A stretch of 64,000 bases of DNA from Nepenthes gracilis (taxonomy: Eukaryota > Streptophyta > Magnoliopsida > Caryophyllales > Nepenthaceae). Position numbers and translations under genes: made by a program. The stretch's first letter is position 1, and each line of letters starts with the position of its first letter. Below are positions 61,801 to 64,000 of this stretch, piece by piece. Location: contig BSYO01000004.1 in the NCBI GenBank assembly GCA_033239525.1, positions 2,232,001 to 2,296,000 of the forward strand, read 5' to 3'. The notes beneath the pieces are model-generated. The model worked only from the letters and a program-made list of their open reading frames with translations, made no database searches and was not told where the DNA came from.

Positions 61801-64000
61801 GATTGATATAGAGAAAATGCCCTTAGGGCTTTGGTTAAGACTTAAGACCATTATTGAGAAAATATTTATTCTTATTTTGTCAATATCAAGTGACTATAAC
61901 AAATACAGTGCAGGTTATGCTAATAAATATGGATTATATTCTTATAATATTATCTTAACCTCTTAGAAAAATCCTAAAATTATGGAGGTTGACTTTGTGA
62001 CCACCAACATTGTGAGATGTATGCTATGTTGTCATATGATCTAACATGAGCTACAATACAAAATTCCATAGCTTTTAGAAAATATTGGGTAGCTTACCGT
62101 TGTGTTCAAACTTCAAAGTGCTTTAGAAGCTGAAGCTTATTCATGTAGTAAATTTATTTGTTTCATGGTGAAGATCTGTTTGTCCTGATAACTGCTGTCT
62201 GATGTGTTTATTTTTTCTCCTTTCCCTTAGATGTCAAAGATATTCGTGGGTTTGGACTACAAGTGACAAAGCTAGAGAATGTTGATTATTCCAAACAAGG
62301 TTTGGCTTGTGTTAAATTGTTTTCACTGGCTTATCACATAAAACACGATGGAAGTTCATGTGGTGGCATAAATAGTTATCTGAATTGTGTACTGTTTTGT
62401 GTGGAAGTTATATCACTTTGTTTTGCGCATGACATGTTCATGTGTGTGTATGGATTGATCACATTTCATCTTTTTGATGGCATATAAACCTTGTCTTATG
62501 GCATAATTAGTTATCTGAGTCGTGTCCTGTTTTGTATGGAAGTTATATCATTAGTTTTGTGCATGACATGTTCATGTGTGTGTGTATGGATTAATTACAT
62601 TTCATTTTTTTTTATGGCATATAAACCTTGTCTTATGACTCTTTTGTTTTTAAGGGAACGAAAGAAATATTCTGACGTCATGGCTTGCATCTGCCTCAGT
62701 AAATAGCAAAAAACAGCACAATATCCATGGTCCTGCTGAACTGATGGCTGATGGAGGTATAATAAAATAGTAGTAGTTCACATGTAGATTTGTTGTTTTG
62801 CTTTTGAATGATTGCCTTTGATACTAATGATCTAACTATTCAGAAATAGTGTAGTTTGCATACTCGAATAGGAAAGCTCTATGGTTTTTATCTGTCATCA
62901 TCATGTTTAAGAAGATTTTGTGATTATTCAAACTAAATTTATGCTTTAGATCTCTCATGGATTCTTATGTTAGAAGAAGCTATTTGTAGTATCTAAAATT
63001 CACAATTGTCTATGAGTAGATTGAGCAATTATTCTCAAACACCATTTATGCTCCACAACTCTCATCTGATCTTAACTGTTAGAATCTGTTTGGTAATATC
63101 TAACAGCTTGTATGTGAAATATGCCTCCTTTTATTTTTTTATGTTTTTAGCTTTCTCTAGCTGAGATTGAAGTTTGATTGTTATAAATTCCCTCATTGTC
63201 TTGGAAAGCTTTTCTTTAACAATATTTCCTTTTTTTTTTTTTTTGGGCATAAGTTATATCTTGGCAGTGACTTCAGTTATTTATGGTCTCTTACTACAAC
63301 TCAATGTAAAACATGCTGATTCTCAGGAGGCAAGGGTGTAAATTAAATAGATCTTTATATCACATAAGTGAAACACATCATGGGTAATCATTGTACTTGA
63401 AACATCTCTAAGTTTGTCATGTTGCCCAATTCTCTCTCTCTCTCTGCTTTTGTGCAATTACGGGCAGCAAGAGAACTGTAGGAAAAACCATGAGGAATGG
63501 GAATCTTTGCATATGAAAGCTCTCTCTGTATGTGTGCGCGCGTGAGTGTGTCAAGAGAAGGGGAACAAGAGATCTGTGGTGAACAAGAAAACCAAAAGGA
63601 ACATGTATCCTGGGACTCTTTTTGCGTATTTTTGGTACAAAGGATCCATTTAAAAATCTTAAACTCTGGAAATCAATCCAAGGTTCAGGACTGTATTCTC
63701 ACTCCTGGTAAAAAGGCAGGCAGACCTGTAGACATAATTCAACTTTCTTTGCTGCTTAGACATTTTCTAACAACTACAGATTGTATTATTTTTCTGATGG
63801 TATATCATGTTCTTGTTTATTATGGTTGAAAAGAGATTGTAGGGATCTGTTAACTTTGTAATGAAGATGGACAATGAAAGTGGAATGCTTATAATGCATT
63901 GCAGGTAAGTCGTGCTCCATCTCTGGTGAAATTTTCTTGGATGAGGTTTCAGAGCTGCCATCGTTGCATGATCTTGATATTAGCGTTTTAGAAAATCTGC
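46820..64000 (+). CDS. REV1: DNA repair protein REV1 (Y-family translesion polymerase), 3' end outside window
   Basis: Nineteen exons join in frame to 826 residues so far: 46820-47034, 47372-47516, 47854-47969, 48063-48139, 48583-49103, 50978-51121, 51300-51432, 51529-51617, 51725-51775, 51860-52063, 58542-58661, 59291-59383, 60119-60178, 60276-60362, 60553-60636, 60717-60789, 62231-62299, 62655-62756, 63905 to window end. REV1 inserts dCMP opposite abasic sites and damaged bases and scaffolds other translesion polymerases. A BRCT domain spans about residues 103-190 (GGRFENYFSRHHVTHIV, then PVVKPTWVLDCVAAKKLLSW). A disordered linker follows. The polymerase palm has HVDMDCFFVSVV (Asp405) and SCDEAFLDVTD (Asp502, Glu503), the metal-binding acids. 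IKALPGIGCVLEEKL is the helix-hairpin-helix of the thumb; the little-finger domain runs through VNWGVRF to GFGLQVTKLE. The C-terminal ubiquitin-binding and polymerase-binding parts lie beyond 64000. The last exon begins with GTAAGT directly after its acceptor, so it mimics a donor. Confidence 0.93.
48338..48652 (+). repeat. REV1: 157-bp tandem duplication across a REV1 splice acceptor
   Basis: Two copies with exact 157-bp offset, 48338-48494 and 48495-48651, share AAGAGTATTTTTGTTATTGAG, CAATTTATGTTGTTTATC, TCTATCTAGGGGTTCC and ACACAACCAACCAAAGTTGTCC. Each copy holds a 3' splice site and the first codons of exon 5. Copy 1 reads VPYELDQLVNKIHNQPK but then runs into a stop. Copy 2 (VPYKLDQLINEVHNQPK) continues into the long exon 5, so it is taken as the used site. 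Confidence 0.85.
52438..57708 (+). mobile_element. Decayed Ty1/copia retrotransposon in REV1 intron 10
   Basis: LTRs at about 52438-52544 and 57569-57708 share ATACATGTTTA-TGC, CCATTTCTCCCAACTCT / CCGTTTCTTCCAACTCT and end in CA. The primer site TGGTATGAGAG (initiator-Met type) follows the 5' LTR at 52545, and a purine tract TTAAGGGAGTG precedes the 3' LTR. In between, broken frames show copia pol in order: integrase (VPQQNGFIEQNN near 55180, then a region with LINHMPSLVLHRQIH), reverse transcriptase (KSLYGLKQSHQAW near 56390; SIDDIIIIGE near 56540 for YVDD) and the RNase H end (HIKVDCQFV and LAKEICTSYISL, 57390-57460). Many stops and shifts interrupt it. Flanks GTTAT / GTTCT fit a 5-bp duplication with one change. 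It is not coding now and is spliced out as part of the intron. Confidence 0.85.
62366..62637 (+). repeat. 135-bp tandem duplication in REV1 intron 17
   Basis: Two adjacent copies with shared blocks AGTTATCTGA, GGAAGTTATATCA, GCATGACATGTTCATGTGTG and GGCATATAAACCTTGTCTTATG, offset about 135 bp. Copy 2 runs up to the polypyrimidine tract of the exon 18 acceptor, so the duplication almost reached the splice site. Confidence 0.75.

Noticed and set aside
1..64000. CRISPR arrays, bacterial operons, tRNA or rRNA genes
   Set aside because: No regularly spaced repeats with unique spacers, no tRNA-like cloverleaf with A and B boxes, and no rRNA segments were seen; the DNA is plant nuclear.

Overview
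The window is nuclear DNA of a flowering plant, most likely a eudicot. Genes are split by GT-AG introns, the intergenic DNA is very AT-rich, and the protein families are plant-specific or have plant-type sequences (A3-type cyclin, NOXY2/NFD6-like mitochondrial protein, GH95 alpha-fucosidase). Plant LTR, TRIM, Ty1/copia and MITE-like elements lie between and inside the genes. All similarity statements come from recognising families by eye; no database search was run.

Layout. 249-1005 (+): the last two coding exons of an A3-type cyclin that starts before the window. About 2.3-6.9 kb (-): isolated exon-like pieces that I cannot assign. 7109-7748 (-): a small mitochondrial protein gene of the NOXY2/NFD6 type, with a 324-bp MITE inserted just upstream of its start codon. 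8.2-13.5 kb: intergenic, with one solo LTR (8837-9651) and a degenerate 43-46-bp tandem array. 15278-24014 (+): complete TCF25/Nulp1 (Rqc1-type) gene, five coding exons. 25378-29911 (-): complete alpha-L-fucosidase 2 gene (FUC95A, GH95), three coding exons, convergent with TCF25. 30-46.6 kb: gene-poor and repeat-rich. It holds a complete TRIM element, three probable solo LTRs with target-site duplications, a diverged inverted repeat with arms of roughly 0.8-0.9 kb, and a tandem 219-bp repeat. 46820 to the window end (+): the Y-family translesion polymerase REV1, 19 exons read here and cut off at 64000. Its intron 10 carries a decayed 5.3-kb Ty1/copia element in the same orientation.

The genes do not form a pathway or cluster. 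They act in cell-cycle control (cyclin), mitochondria (NOXY2-like), ribosome-associated quality control (TCF25), cell-wall xyloglucan trimming (FUC95A) and DNA damage tolerance (REV1). The unusual content is structural: a long hairpin-capable inverted repeat, several transposons whose ends can be set to the base, and tandem duplications inside introns. One of these duplications copies a 3' splice site plus the start of a REV1 exon. No clear new biological system was found; the inverted repeat and the unassigned minus-strand exons are the best leads.
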